Below, in pieces: positions 1 to 13,800 of a DNA stretch of 64,000 bases (position 1 is its first letter; every line of letters starts with the position of its first letter). The DNA is taken from NCBI GenBank assembly GCA_963922205.1, contig CAWUHX010000523.1, positions 20,515 to 84,514 on the forward strand. Direction: 5' to 3'. The translations under genes were made by a program, and so were the position numbers. Under the pieces are notes generated by a model that saw only the letters and a list, made by a program, of their open reading frames with translations, was not told where the DNA came from and made no database searches. This DNA comes from Romanomermis culicivorax (lineage: Eukaryota > Nematoda > Enoplea > Mermithida > Mermithidae).

Positions 1-540
1 GTATAGTAGTTTAGTCAGTTTTAGCTTTTCACGAAAACTATAGCAGCGGGTCTCCTTTTTCGACTATGCTATTATAAATATTTCGTGTATTGAAAGGTAC
101 CTACAAAAATCTGTTTTTCTAGCCAAGAGCACAAAAACGGTGCTGAAGCTAGCTCCACAGGTAACTAGCTAACACCTTCGATGTGCGCTCTGTATCCATT
201 TTTGTTGTGTTTGCTCTCTCTCTCTCTCTCAAAATCCTTTTTTTTCCAGTATGCTATGAACACACCTGTGGTGGTGGCTTTTAGGTTAATATTTGGGTAA
301 AAGAGAAGAAGAAAAAATTTTGTCATGTGAATTTGTATATTTTTATTATTATTATTGGTTATTCGCGCACATTCCGTGGTATGCGTAGGCACCGGCGGTT
401 GGACATACCCTGAGGTGTTCTTTTGTTGAAGCTATACACACATATATTATAATGGTTGGTAGAATTTGAATTTTGAGCACCCCCTCTCTTTATACAAATT
501 TTTTTTAGATTTCAGCAAAAATTTGGCTAACACCCCGGTG
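1..540. other. Upstream flank, mostly non-repetitive
   Basis: AT-rich sequence with a (CT)n tract at 212-229 and a (TTA)n run near 343-355. No convincing exon or RNA gene was seen. It may contain promoter sequence of mbr-1. Confidence 0.4.
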
Positions 541-1140
541 CCCGGACTCCGAATGCGGAACCAGCTCCAAGGATCAGGATTCACCTCAATGTAGCATTTT
601 CAGGAAGCAATAGGGTCTCCTTACATCTTTTAGTGCCACAAGCCTCAACTGGGCTGCTTCCGTGACCGCAATCACTTCGAGCACCCGGTGCCTGGCTTCC
701 AATACGGAACCAGCTCCGAGGATCAAGATTCATCTGAATGTAGCATTTTCAGGGAGCAATAGGGTCTCCTTACATGTTTTAGTGCTACAAGCCTCAACTG
801 GGCTGCTTCCGTGACCGCAATCACTCCGAGCACCCGGTGCCTGGCTTAAAATATGGAACCAGCTCCAGGGAGCTTTAACTGGGCTAGTTCCGAGACTGCA
901 ACCATGTCAACGCCCCCTACCGGGACTTCAAATGGGGAACCAGCTTTGGAAGATTAACATAGTATTTTCAAGCAGCAATAGGGTACCCTGGATGACCATA
1001 CATCTCTTAGTGCCATAAGCCTTAACTGGGCTGGTTCCGAAACCGCAACCATTTCAAGGACCTGGTGCCGGGACTTTGAACGCGGAACCAGCTCCATGGA
1101 TCAAGATTTGTCTTAATGTAGTAATTTCTAGCCCAGTGTC
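541..1140 (+). repeat. Degenerate ~150-bp tandem repeat
   Basis: Units share GGAACCAGCTCC, AGCAATAGGGTCTCC and CAACTGGGCTGCTTCCGTGACCGC. The GGAACCAGCT core recurs near 557, 705, 855, 926 and 1083. Later units are shortened and diverged. Confidence 0.8.
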
Positions 1141-1146
1141 CCATAA

Positions 1147-1400
1147 ATGTGTTGTAAGGCACTCTGGGTGGTTCCAATTCTACCCCACTGCTGGTCAATG
1201 TCCAGGCTAGGTGTGACCATCCCGACTAGGGCTCAACAAAAACAGCTGGGATCCAAACCTATCCCTCGGAGCAACAGCGACGACCCTGCTATGATCATCA
1301 GTGTTGAAGGGCTTCCTGGGTGGCACCATGGCTGTTCCACTATTGTCCAATGTCAGGGTAGGTGTGACCATCAGGACCACGGCCGGGTTCGCCACCTATG
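1147..1400 (+). repeat. Second ~147-bp tandem pair
   Basis: TCCAGGCTAGGTGTGACCAT near 1201 and TCAGGGTAGGTGTGACCAT near 1352 are diverged copies about 147 bp apart. The open frames here are products of the repeat. Confidence 0.6.
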
Positions 1401-1540
1401 GACTAGATGAAACATCAATCCTACGGGTGGAATGTTGTATGTTACCATGGCTTTTTTTTTGTATTTTTCTGTATTTTTATTTTATTTTAAAACACAATTA
1501 ATCGATAAATCTGTAACATATAAAATTATTGTAAACTGAA

Positions 1541-1573
1541 TTTTACACCAGGTACATCACTAATGAACTAATA
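1541..1573 (+). promoter_or_regulatory. Possible trans-splice or 3' splice acceptor before the mbr-1 start
   Basis: TTTTACACCAG|G ends 22 bases before the ATG at 1574. The frame stays open from the AG to the ATG. In nematodes such a site could accept a spliced leader; it could equally be a cis acceptor of an unseen first exon. Confidence 0.35.
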
Positions 1574-1841
1574 ATGCCCGTTTGTACGACCAATAACGAT
1601 GACCTTGTATCCAAAAGTTGTATCAATGAACATGACGTTATTAATAATATCGATTATTCGATTATTAGTACTAATGATGATGCTAATAATACGACTAATA
1701 ATAATGGTGACGAAGCGCAAAGTAATAATATTCGAAAGGCGCCGGCCACTCCATCATCGTGCCCCGTTACATGCTCAATAGAAAAAAGAGCTTATCACAA
1801 AGAGCTGCAACGTTGGAGCAAAAATATGCTGCTAATGATAG
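1574..1841 (+). CDS. mbr-1: mbr-1 exon 1: start codon and beginning of LCOR-type N-terminal domain
   Basis: Residues 1-89 plus one base. An Asn/Asp-rich leader is followed by CPVTC (63-67) and [17 protein letters not shown] (70-86), which resembles the LCOR N-terminal stretch with R-x2-R-E-L-x-x-W. Donor is ATAG|GTTAGT at 1842. The frame is open back to 1535, and an AG at 1550-1551 after a T-rich stretch could be a trans-splice or cis acceptor. Confidence 0.85.
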
Positions 1842-4800
1842 GTTAGTTTGGTGTAAAGTATTGTTAGTTTAAAGTGAGTGTGTACTTTACAGTGCGACAA
1901 TGAAAATTTTAACTTTACACTTTGCGAAACTTGTTCATATGTTATAGTGTAGCTGTAGAAAAATTTACTCCTAACCCTAACAATATGGGTATCAAACGAT
2001 AGATCTCGTCGTGGACTTTTTAAATATTTAACTTTTAAATGTTTAATTTAAAATTCCAGGCTAAAAAAATGAGTTTTTAAATTTTAATATCTCCTAAAAT
2101 CCGCCTTTCTATCTCGTTTTGCGTTTTGTCGGAAATGAAATTAGGCGACCATCAATCACACTACTGTAAGATGAGCTAGACCACTTTTCGAAAGGTCTAG
2201 AAATTTCATTACCTACTTTTTGTGTAGCCAGCCGGGTCCCCATTTGTTGCTTTTAGGCCCGAAAATGTTAGCCGCGGGCGTCATCAAATAGGCGTAAAAT
2301 GCTCCCATTTCCTAGAATAGAAATCCAAGGGATAACGCACACACACACACAAAGTATAGTTGGATTCTTGGCCAATATGCAAATGAGGCAGTTTTTAGCA
2401 GCCGAAAATTTTCGCCTAAAAGCTCTACTAAAAAGGACTAAAATTGTTTGTCGGGAGTAAGAAACTTTTGGACATGATGGCAAAACCCTATTCAATTTGG
2501 TTCGCGCGCTGTCAACAAGCTGATAAGAGGATCCGAAATGAAAAAGCTGTCGTCAATTTTCCTCATTTTTGACTCTAAAAGCTCGGGAAATAAAGTCCAA
2601 AATGGGAAAATGGTGAACTTAGTCAAAGCCATTGCTGGGGTTTTCAGTAAAAGTTAGGCTCGGTGCGGGGCTCGTATGCGGCATATTGCGGCTAATGCGG
2701 AGCCAATCACGTAACGTGAAAGATGCTCCCAATTTGCGACAACTTGGCTCTGGTGATCACTCTAAACAGGGTCACACCATGGAGTTTCATCAACCATCAA
2801 GACTCCTCAATGTTGTGGCTAACCTGTCCCATGGCATGGGTACGAGCCTCGAACCCGGAACCTCACAGTCGCTATCAGAACCAACTGAGTGAGGGAATAG
2901 ATGATCTCTATTTGCGACAAGTTGGCTCTGGTGATCACTCTAAACAGGGTCACACCATGGAGTTTCATGAACCATCAAGACTCCTCAATGTTTTGGCAAA
3001 CCTGTTCCCATGGCATGGGTACGAGCCTCGAACCTGGAACCTCACAGTCGCTATCGGAACCAACTGAGTGAGGGAATAGATGCTCTCTATTTGCGACAAC
3101 TTGGCTCTGGTGATCACTCTAAACAGGGTCACACCATGGAGTTCCTGAACCATCAAGGCTCCTCAATGTTGTGGCAAACCTGTTCCCATGGCATGGGTAC
3201 GAGCCTCGAACCCGGAACCTCGCAGCCGCCATCAAAACCAACTGAGTGAGGGAATAGATGCTCTCAATTGTCAACAATCTGGCTGCTGTGACCATTCTCA
3301 ACATGGGTGTCAGAAAAATAATGCTCGGTGAGGGGCTCGAACCCTCGACCTTCTGCATACATGGCAGATGCACCACCTACTGCGCTAACGGGACCACGTC
3401 AATGGTTCCGAAGGTCTGGTTGCGCCCGTGGTGAGTGTGGGCGATGCTACCCCATTCGAGTAGGATGGGTCCCTGCTGCGGTCACCAATGCCATACGCCC
3501 AAATCCACACAGCTGGCGCGTCAGAAAAAAATGCTCGGCGAGGGGCTCGAACCCTCAACATCTGCATATAAGGCGGATGTGCTACCAACTGCTCACTTTC
3601 TTGTTGTTGTTGTTGTTGTCGTTCTTCTGCTTCTTCTTTCTCATTCCGTTCTTGTTTTTGTTTTTGTTCTCATCTCTGTTCTGGTTGTTTATTTTCTTTT
3701 TGTTCTTTTTTGTTTTTGTTCTTTTTTGTTTTTGTTCTTTTTTGTTTTTGTTCTTTTTTGTTTTTGTTCTTTTTTGTTTTTGTTCTTTTTTGTTTTTGTT
3801 CTTTTTTGTTTTTGTTCTTTTTTGTTTTTGTTCTTTTTTGTTTTTGTTCTTTTTTGTTTTTGTTCGTTTTTGTTTTTGTTCTTTTTCGTTTTTTTTCTTT
3901 TTCATTTTCGTTTTTGTTTTTGTTCTTTTTTGTTTTTGTTTTTGTTCTTTTTCGTTTTTTTTTTGTTTTTTCTTGTTTTTTTCCCTTGTTGCTTTCCTTC
4001 TTGTTGTTCTCCTTTTTAATTATGATCTTGTTATGTTCTTGTTCTTGTTCTTATCTTTCTTCTTGTTCTTGCTATTGTTTTTCTGTTGTTTTTTTTTGTT
4101 TCTGTTTTTGTCTCTTTTCTTATTTTAGATTTTGTTTCTGTTCTTTTCTGTTTTTTGGTTCTTTTTTGTTCTTCTTGTTCTTGTTTTTGTCTTTGTTCTT
4201 GTTCTTGTTCTCATTATTGATCTTGTTTTCGTTTTTTTTGTTTATGTTTTTTTTCGTTTTTGTTGTTACTCTTGTTCTCGTTATTGTTCTTGTTCTTATT
4301 TTTTCATCTCGATAATGTTATTTTTCTTGGTTTTGTTCTTTTTTTTTGCTTTTTTCCTTTTTTTGGTCCTTGTTTTTCTCATTCTTATTGTTGTTCTTCT
4401 TCTTTTTTATCCTGTTCTTGTCTTTGTTTTTGTTAGAGTTATTGTAGTTGTCTCTGTTCTTGTTGTTGATTTTGTTTTTTTTCTTTTTGTTGTTTTTTTT
4501 TGTTCTTTTCTTGGTTGCTGTTTTACTTTTTATTATCTCTATTCTTCTCTTTTTTTATTCTGTTCCTACTTGTTCTTTTTGTTGTTATTTTTATTGTTCT
4601 TGTTATTTAGTTTGCTTTTGTCTTTTTTTGTTTTTTGTTTTGTTTTTGTTTTGGTTGTGTTTTTATTTTTGTTCTTTTCTTGTTGTTGTTTTACTTGTTC
4701 TCGTTGCTATTCTTCTCTTTTTTATCGTGTTCTTGTCTTTTTGTTTTTCTTCTCATCTTTGTTGTTTTCGTTTTGTTCTTGTTCTTGTTCTTCTTATCTT

Positions 4801-7800
4801 GTTTTTGTTTTTATTCTTCTTTTTATTTTTCTTGTTCTTGTTATTGATTTTATTTTTTTGTATTTGTTCTTATTATTCTTTTCTTGTTGTTTTTTCTTAT
4901 TCTTGTTATTGATCTTGTTTTTTTTTTGTTTTTGTTCTTATTTTTCTTTTCCTTGTTGTTGTTTTTCTTGTTCTCATTCCTGTTCTTCTCTTTTTTATCC
5001 TGATCATGTTATTGTCCTTGTTTTATTTTTTATTATTTTTTGTTTCTGTTATCGATCTTGTTGTTGGTTTTTTTTTTGCTTTCGTTATTGATAGTTTTTT
5101 CTTCTTTTTGTTTTTTTTTTTGTTATTTATCTTGTCGTTGTTCTTTTTGTTCTTATTTATGTTCTTGTTCTTCTTCTTGTTCTTGTTTTTTTTCTCGTTC
5201 TTGTTCTTGTTCTTGTTCTTGTTCTTACTCTTTTTCTTTTTCTTGTTTTTGTTCTTCTTGTTTATATTGTTTTTGTTCTTTTTTTGCTTTTGTGTTTTTG
5301 TATTTCTGTTTTTATTGTACTTTTTCTTGTTGTTTTTTTGTTATTCTTCTTTTTCATTCTGTCTTTGTTCTTGTTTTTGTTTTTGTTCTTATTTTTCTTT
5401 TCTTGTTGTTGTTTTTCTTGTTCTCATTCATGTTCTTTTCTTCTTTTTCATGTTGTTTTTGTTCTTGTTCTTGTTCTTGTTCTTGTTCTTGTTCTTGTTC
5501 TTGTTCTTGTTCTTGTTCTTGTTCTTGTTCCTGTTCTTGTTCTTGTTCTTGTTCTTGTTCTTGTTCTCATTTATGTTCTTTTCTTCTTTTTCATGTTAAT
5601 CTTGTTCTTGTTCTTGTTCTTGTTCTTGTTCTTGTTCTTGTTCTTGTTCTTGTTCTTGTTCTTGTTCTTGTTCTTCTTCTTCTTCTTGTTCTTGTTTTTG
5701 TTCTTGTTCTTGTTCTTCTTCTTGTTCTTCTTCTTGTTCTTGTTCTTGTTCTTGTTCTCATTTATGTTCTTTTCTTCTTTTTCATGTTAATCTTGTTCTT
5801 GTTCTTGTTCTTGTTCTTGTTCTTGTTCTTGTTCTTGTTCTTGTTCTTGTTCTTGTTCTTGTTCTTGTTCTTGTTCTTGTTCTTGTTCTTGTTCTTGTTC
5901 TTGTTCTTGTTCTTGTTCTTGTTCCTGTTCTTGTTCTTGTTCCAGTACTTGTTCTTGTTCTTGTTCTTGTTCTTGTTCTTGTTCTTGTTCTTGTTCCTGT
6001 TCTTGTTCTTGTTCTTGTTCTTGTTCTTGTTCTTGTTCTTCTTCTTGTTTTTGTTCTTGTTCTTGTTCTTGTTCTTTTTCTTGTTCTTGACTTTTTTCCT
6101 GTTTTTTATCTTGTTTCTGTTGTTCTTTTGTTTTGGATTTTATTCTTCATGTTCTTGTTTTTGTTTGGGTTCTCTTTTTTTTCTTTATTCTTGTTTTTCC
6201 TTCTTTTTTTCTTGTTTTTCTTTACTTTTTCCTTTTTCTCATTTTTGTCATTGTTTTTCTTCATTTTTTGCTTTTTCTAATTATTTTTCATACATTTTAT
6301 AGATTTTTCTGCTTTTTTAATTTCTGTATTTTAATTCATTTCATTTCATTTTCCAGCATCTAAGCATACATTTTCCTTTCCTTTTTGGGCATCAACCTTC
6401 ATTTTTAATGAGAGCGCAAATTTTAATGAACATTCTAGACTTTTGTGCATGCGCCAGGCCGAGGTTTTTCCAAATATATAAATTTGCATATATGTTCATT
6501 AAAAATGGCACTCTCCATTTGCAAAGGGTACAGGGGGAAAGAGAGGGGGCTCGCATTTCAAACTTATTAAAATTTGTGCAACCTGGCACCACGACTCCTC
6601 GACATTGCAAAAAAGGCTAGCCAAATTAGCATAAAGCTCTTTGGGCGAGCAAATTTCAATAACTTCCCTCTCTCCCTATAATTACTGTAGAAAAATTGAT
6701 AGGCTACAGTACCTGCATGCAATTTCACTTTTATCATTATATTATAGTGGTCCGAGAAGCGACATTACGCGTTAGCGTATACTTATACGCCGCAACATCA
6801 ATTATGGATCTTTTGATTTGAGGCCTAGCTCAACTTGACATTATGAAGCTCAAAAATTAATTTGTATATATAGTATAGTACCTATACTGTATCAAAATAG
6901 GTCCCTCAGTTATTAACTAGAAAGAAAGAAATTTGAAAATGTATTCGGAAACATAAATTTTTATGACAGAAATAAATTTTATCAAATTCTAAAAATATTG
7001 ATTAAAAAAACATCATTAATTATATTATGTGAAATTATCCATTATTATAAAATGATAAAAGTTTGTATCATTTTTATAACTATATAAAATTTTTGTATAA
7101 TTTTTTCTAAAACCTTCAAATACAGTAATACTCAATAATCATTAAAAGTTAACAAACTATGTTTAATATTGTTTCTCATATTCCCTTTTTTGCTTGCTTT
7201 AAATCCTCCTTCATTTACCATAAACCAAAATAAAATAGGTCAAAATTCATAAACTATAAAAGTAACTTATTTGCGTAAAACCAATTAAAAAGCAGTTTTA
7301 AAGGTATACAGAACATATAATTTACTTACTCCTCCATTCTTTTTGATCATTTTACTTCTTTAATTAATTTAAATTTAAATTTTAACTTTTGATAATTTAA
7401 TTATTTTAAATTTTAAACCTTTCTTCATTTGCTATAAATGGCAGTAAAATACATCAAAAGTAATAAACTATTCGAAGTCGCTTATTTGCGTAAAATCCAT
7501 TAAAAAAAGTTTTAAAGATATAAAGAACATATATTTTATCTATTATGATCATTTTACTCTAAATCATTCTTCATTTACCATAAATCAAAGTAAAGTAGGT
7601 CAAAATTTAGAAACTACAAACAAAATTTATTTGCATAAAACCAATTAAAAAGCAGTTTTAAATGTATAAAAAACATATAATTTACTTACTCCTCCATTGT
7701 TTTTGATCATCTTACTTCTTCAATTAATTAAAATTTAAATTCTAATTTTTAATAATTTGATAATTTCGAATTTTTAACCTTTCTCCATTCACCATAAAAA

Positions 7801-10800
7801 CAAGAAAAAAGTTCAAAAGTAATAAACTATAAGAAGTCACTTATTTGCATAGAATCCATCAAAAACTTTTTAAACAAATAAAGAACATATGTTTTACATA
7901 TTAAATTGCCTTTGATGATTTTACTCTAAATCATTCTTCATTTTCCATAAAAGGAAATAAAATTGGTCAAAATTTATAAACTATAAAAGTAACTTATTTG
8001 CGTAAAACCAATTAAAAAGCAGTTTTGAAGTTATAAAAACATATAATTTTTTTACTCCTATATTCTCTTTGATCATCTTACTTTTTTAATTTAATTTGAC
8101 TTTAAATTCTAATTTTCAATAATTTAAAATTTAAACCCCTCTTCATTTACCATAAATGGAAATAAAATGACTAAAGAAGTATAAACTATAAGATTTAAAC
8201 GAATTGCGTAAAACCAATAAAAATGGTTTTAAATATATAAAAGCTTACTTAAATTGTTTTTGATCATCTTACTTCTTCAATTAATTTAAATTTGAATTCT
8301 AATTTTTAATAATTTTAAATTTGAACCTCTCTTTATTTACCATAAATGGAGGTAAAATAGGTCAAAAATTATAAACAAAAGAATTAATAAAATTGCGTGA
8401 AACTAATAAAAATGGTTTCAAATATATAAAAACATACAATTTACTTAAATTGTTTTTGATCATTTTACCTTAAATCTTTTTTTCAACCATAAATTGAAGT
8501 ACCTTAGATCAAAAGTAACAAACAATCACCAATAAGTTATTTGCTTAAAATCAATTAAAAGCACTTTTAACGCTATTAAAACCATATAATTTACTTATTG
8601 ATGTATTATTTCTGATCAATTTACCCCTTCAATTAATTTAAATTTAAATTTTAACTTTTAATAATTTAATAATTTGAAATTTTAAACTTTTCTTCATTTG
8701 CCATAAATTGGAGTAAAATACATCAAAAGTAATAAACTAATCAAAGTTACTTATTTGCGTAAAATTCATGAAAAAACTTTTTAATGATAAAAAGAAAAAA
8801 ATAATTCATATTATATATTGTTTTTGATCATCTTGCTTTAAATCATTTTTCATTCACTATAAATTGAAGTATAGGTCAAAATTTATGAACAAAAGAAACA
8901 ACTTATATGCGTGAAACCAATTAAAATTGATTTTAAAGGTATTGAAAACATATAATTTACTTATTGATGTATTGTTTCTGATCAGTTTACCCCCTCAATT
9001 AATTTAAATTTCAATTTTAACTTTTAATAATTTAATAATTTCAAATTTTAAACTTTTCTTCATTTGCCATAAATTGGAGTAAAATACGTCAAAAGTAATA
9101 AACAATTCAAAGTCACTTATTTGCGTATAATTCATTTAAAAACTTTTTAAGGATATAAAGAACATATAATTAACATATTATATTGCTTTTGATCATCTTA
9201 CTTTAAGTCATTTTTTATTTACTATAAATTGAAGTATAGGTCAAAATTTATGAACAAAAGAAACAACTTATATGCGTGAAACCAATTAAAATTGATTTTA
9301 AAGGTATTAAAAACATATAATTTACTTATTGATGTATTGTTTCTGATCAGTTTACCCCCTCAATTAATTTAAATTTTAATTTTAACTTTTAATAATTTAA
9401 TAATTTCAAATTTAAACCTTTTTTCATTTATCATAAAACAAAGTAAAAATTTCAAAAATAATAAACTATTCAAAGTCGCTTATCCACGTAGAATCCATTA
9501 AAGAAAATTTTTAAAGATATAAAGAACAGATAATTCACATATCATATTGTTTTTGATTATTTTAATTTAAGTCTTTCTTTATAGCACAGATAAAAGTAAT
9601 ATAGATGAAAAGTATTCATGTAAAACCAATTTTAAAAAATTTCAAAATGTATTAGGAACATATAATTTACTTATCACTTTATTATTTTTTTACCATCTTA
9701 TTTCTTTAATTAATTTAAATTTATATTTTAACTTTCAATAATATGATAATTTTAAATTTCAAATCTTCCTTTATTCAGCATATGCGTGAGTAAAATAGCT
9801 CAAAATTAAAAAACTATATGAAGTCCCATATTTGCGTAAAATCCATTAAAACAGTTTTTTAAAATATAAAGAACATTTTTTTTTGATCATTTTATTCCAA
9901 AATAAAAAGAAATGGTATTTGTCAAGAGTAAAAAACTATTAAAAATTAGTTATTTGCAGAAACCAATTAAAAAAGGTTTTAAAGATATTAAGACCATATA
10001 ATTCACTGATCGCTGTATTGTTTTTGATCATCTCACTTCTTTGATTTATTTAAACTAAAAATTTTAAATTTTAATAATTGGGTAATTTAATAAGTTTAAT
10101 TCTTTCTCTATTTACCATTAATAAATTTCAAATATTTCTAAATTAATAAATTATTAAAAGTCGCTTATTTGCGTAAAATCCATTAAAAGTGTTCATAAAA
10201 TAGAACATATTATTCATATATTATATAGTTTTTTGATCATTTTACATCAAATTTTCTTTTATACTATAAATACAACTAGAAAAGATCAAAAGTAATAAAC
10301 TATTAGATTTAAGCTATTTGCATAAAACCAATTAAAAGCAGTTTTAAGGGTATTAACAACATATAAATTACATATGGCCATATTATTTTTTGATAATTTT
10401 ACTTCTCTAATTAATTTAAATTTGAATTTTGGCTTTTAATAATATTAAATTTTGAATTTAGAATTTTCTTCATTTACCATAAACGGAAGTGAAATTGGTC
10501 GGAATTGATAAACTATACGAAGTCGCTTATTCACATAAAATCAATAAAAAAGCTTTAAAAGATGTGTAGAACATATAATTCACATATTATATTGAGCATC
10601 TTGCTTTAAAACTTTCCTTATATTAAAAAAAGTAAAATAAAATAGCTCGAAATTCATCAACTATTGGAAAAGTAATTTGTGTAAAACCAATGAAAGAATT
10701 TTATGTTGAAAAAAATATAATTTACATTTTATATTGTTTTGATCATTTTATTATAAATGGAATTAAAATAAGTTAAAAGTAACAAATAATACAAAATTGC

Positions 10801-13800
10801 TCATTTGCGTAAAATTAATAAAAGGATTCTAATGATATAAAAAACACAATTTGCTTATACTGTTTTTGATGTTTTTAATTCAATTATTTCTTCAATTTTC
10901 CAAGAATCTAAATGATATGGATCAAAAGTAGTAAACTATCAGAAATAATTTATTTGCGTACAACTAATTAAAAGTGCTTATAAAGAACAATTAATACCCA
11001 AATAGCAGAGATTATGTATAACAATGAAAAAGTCTGAGCGATTTGCATTCAATAAAAAAAATTTGCAGTATATCAAAATTTAGTTTAAAAAATTGATATT
11101 GATTATATACAAAGTTTAAAAATAATTTTAAGGTGAAGAAATTCTAGAAAAAATTATTTAATTAAAAGTTTTTAATTCAAAAATTCTTTGAAAAAGGTAA
11201 ATTTTAGAATTATAACAGAAAAATAAATTTTGTAAATTGTTCATTTTGTTTCTCAAAGTAGTTTAGAATGTATAGGTTTACAGAAACCCCGGATCCAACT
11301 TAACGCATAAAATTTCATTCATGCTAAAATTCCTGCATTGTCCGAGAAGTAAAAAAAATTAGATAAACTATTTAATTTTCGAATCATATTGCTAAATCAT
11401 TGGTTTTTCATTTTCTTTGAATTTAAATTAGCTTTGCGGTTTTTCACAATTTAATTATGAAAATTGATTGCAAAATGCAAAATTGACAAATTTCTAATTT
11501 CATGCTACAAAATTCTCTTTTTTAATCTAAACCAAAGTTATAAAACCTGAAAAATTCTATACCCCTTAAGAGACTGAATGAAAATTTGTATTTAGGAAAA
11601 GTCAGCATCAGATTTGATTTCGTGCAAATTCAGTCGGCATTTTCAGTTTTGAAATTTTTTTGCCCCAAATTTTATTGAATTTCAGATAAAAAATAAAATT
11701 AAATGCAAATTTAAGAAAGTTTAAACAGTCATTATTGAAAAATAGAGGGAAATTTAAACATTAAATGACCATTTTTATTAAGAATAAAAAAGCAGAAAAG
11801 ATACGCAAAAAAATCAAATTTTTGCGAGTTTTCATAACAAATCAATGGAATTAATTTTTAAAAATTTTCTTACATATTCAGAATCCATTAATCATTATCT
11901 ACAATTAAATATCAATATTCTTCAACAATGGTCAATATTAAGGAACTTTTTGTGCTACAGTATGACTGTTTTTTATGATTCAGGCAGTACTCTGTACAAA
12001 TTTTTCACAATGATAATTTGACTTAATGAAATTAATAATAAAAAAACTTCATCTACAGTTTACTTTTTAATCAAAATATTTTATCATTAAACAGTATCAT
12101 ATGCTATTTTTTATATGTTTATTCAAACATATTTACAACTAATCGGAAAATATTATACTGATCATTATGCATCAGCTCACCTCAATATTAATTTGAAGCC
12201 TCTTTTAACTCTATGTATTACGGTAGATTACTGTAACCTCGAAAACAACGTCTTAATCATAGAGGAAAATAGAAAACCAAAAATTCTAGAACTTTTCTAA
12301 AATGAGCAGTTTCCGATGTGTATTAATTTTTTTTGCTAAACGCAGAAAATTTTCGCACCTCGAGCATAGGAATTTTGTCTGCTAGATTTCTGCGCCTAAT
12401 AAATGGTCATTTTAGCGTCAAATTATACACTCGGATTGTGCATGTGTATTGCATATCACCTTAATGTTAATTATGGTGGACTTGATACTAATTTTCTGAT
12501 GTTGATGCACAATCTTTGGGCAAGCGTTTAGAATTGTGAAACGCGTTCGTATAAATATCACGATGCTCATATTTTCTTGTCTGGAAGGAGCATCTGAAGG
12601 GTACAATTGCTTTCAACTCACTATAATTGTATTTCACATACTATATTTATTCAGTTGTGTTTTGCTCTTCAAAAATGTTCCTATCCTAATTAAATACTCC
12701 TGTTCCGGTAGAACTGTAAAAGATAAAGCGTTTAATTTTCATTGATTTTACAGATTTTAAAAATTAATGCAAAACTAAACCATTTTGGCAGGTTTAGAAA
12801 ATTTCTACTTGATTGTACATCATTTAAAATCATGATGAATTTTCTAAAAGTGTCAATTTTACAGTTTTTCTTTCTTTTTTTTGTTTTTTAAAGTTTTTCG
12901 AAAAACCCTCATTTCGAATGCATATATGTGTGACTTAAAATAACTTAAAATTCACCACAGTAAACATGATACCAGGATATATTTTAAGTTTTATTAAATC
13001 TAACATAAAAAGGATTTTTACTCTTAAAAAAATGAGGATACAAAACATGCTTTCTCGTTCTACAGAAAATTCCATGTTTTTCAAAAAAAATATTTCTGAA
13101 AACAACAAAATGCAGTGTTGAATATTGAAATATTACCATTGGTTAGTCTAAAAAATCCCCACATGCCATGTATTTAGGATGGTAGCAAAATAAAGTTGAC
13201 TTTTTTGGACTTGCAATTTCGACAATACATGCATATCAGCAAAAAAATCAATTTTTTCAATATTAAACATTATGCTATGAAATTGATATATAATTGTAGA
13301 GCGTAATTAATGGATTCTTTATATGTAAGAAATTTTTTTCAAACTGAAACCGTTGGCTTGATGTACTTATTTGAAGAATTCGGATTCGGTCCATCATCCG
13401 TGTGTTATGATTTTTTTATCATTTGTAAAAGTTTTCCAAAGAAAATTCAGCAAAAATCTTATAACCATTCTGTAGAACTTTTTACGGGCTTTCTAATGGT
13501 ACAAAAATGAAAAAAATCGACCCAGCCGTTCTCGAGCAATGTTGATTTGATTGATTTTTCATTTAAATTTTGAAACTTCTCTACTTATATTTCGTATACT
13601 GATTTTATTCAAATGTGCGTCGCTCGCTCAAAAATAATCCAATCATATTCAAACAAGTTTAGTTAGGTAGAACTCGAAAAGTTCTATCTTTTGATATAAA
13701 ATTTATTGATTTTTCTTGCTTTTATCATCAATTTTTCAAGATTTTAAAAATTTACATTTTCAGGTTTAGAAAACGTAGCCAAAAAATTTTCGGACAAAAA

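Noticed and set aside
3322..3603. Two functional tRNA genes
   Set aside because: Acceptor stems do not pair properly and copy 1 lacks T at position 33, so they are listed as tRNA-derived pseudogenes.
5040..6302. 420-codon open frame rich in Leu, Phe, Cys and Ser
   Set aside because: It comes from the GTTCTT repeat, where stop codons cannot form easily; there is no domain and several overlapping frames look alike.
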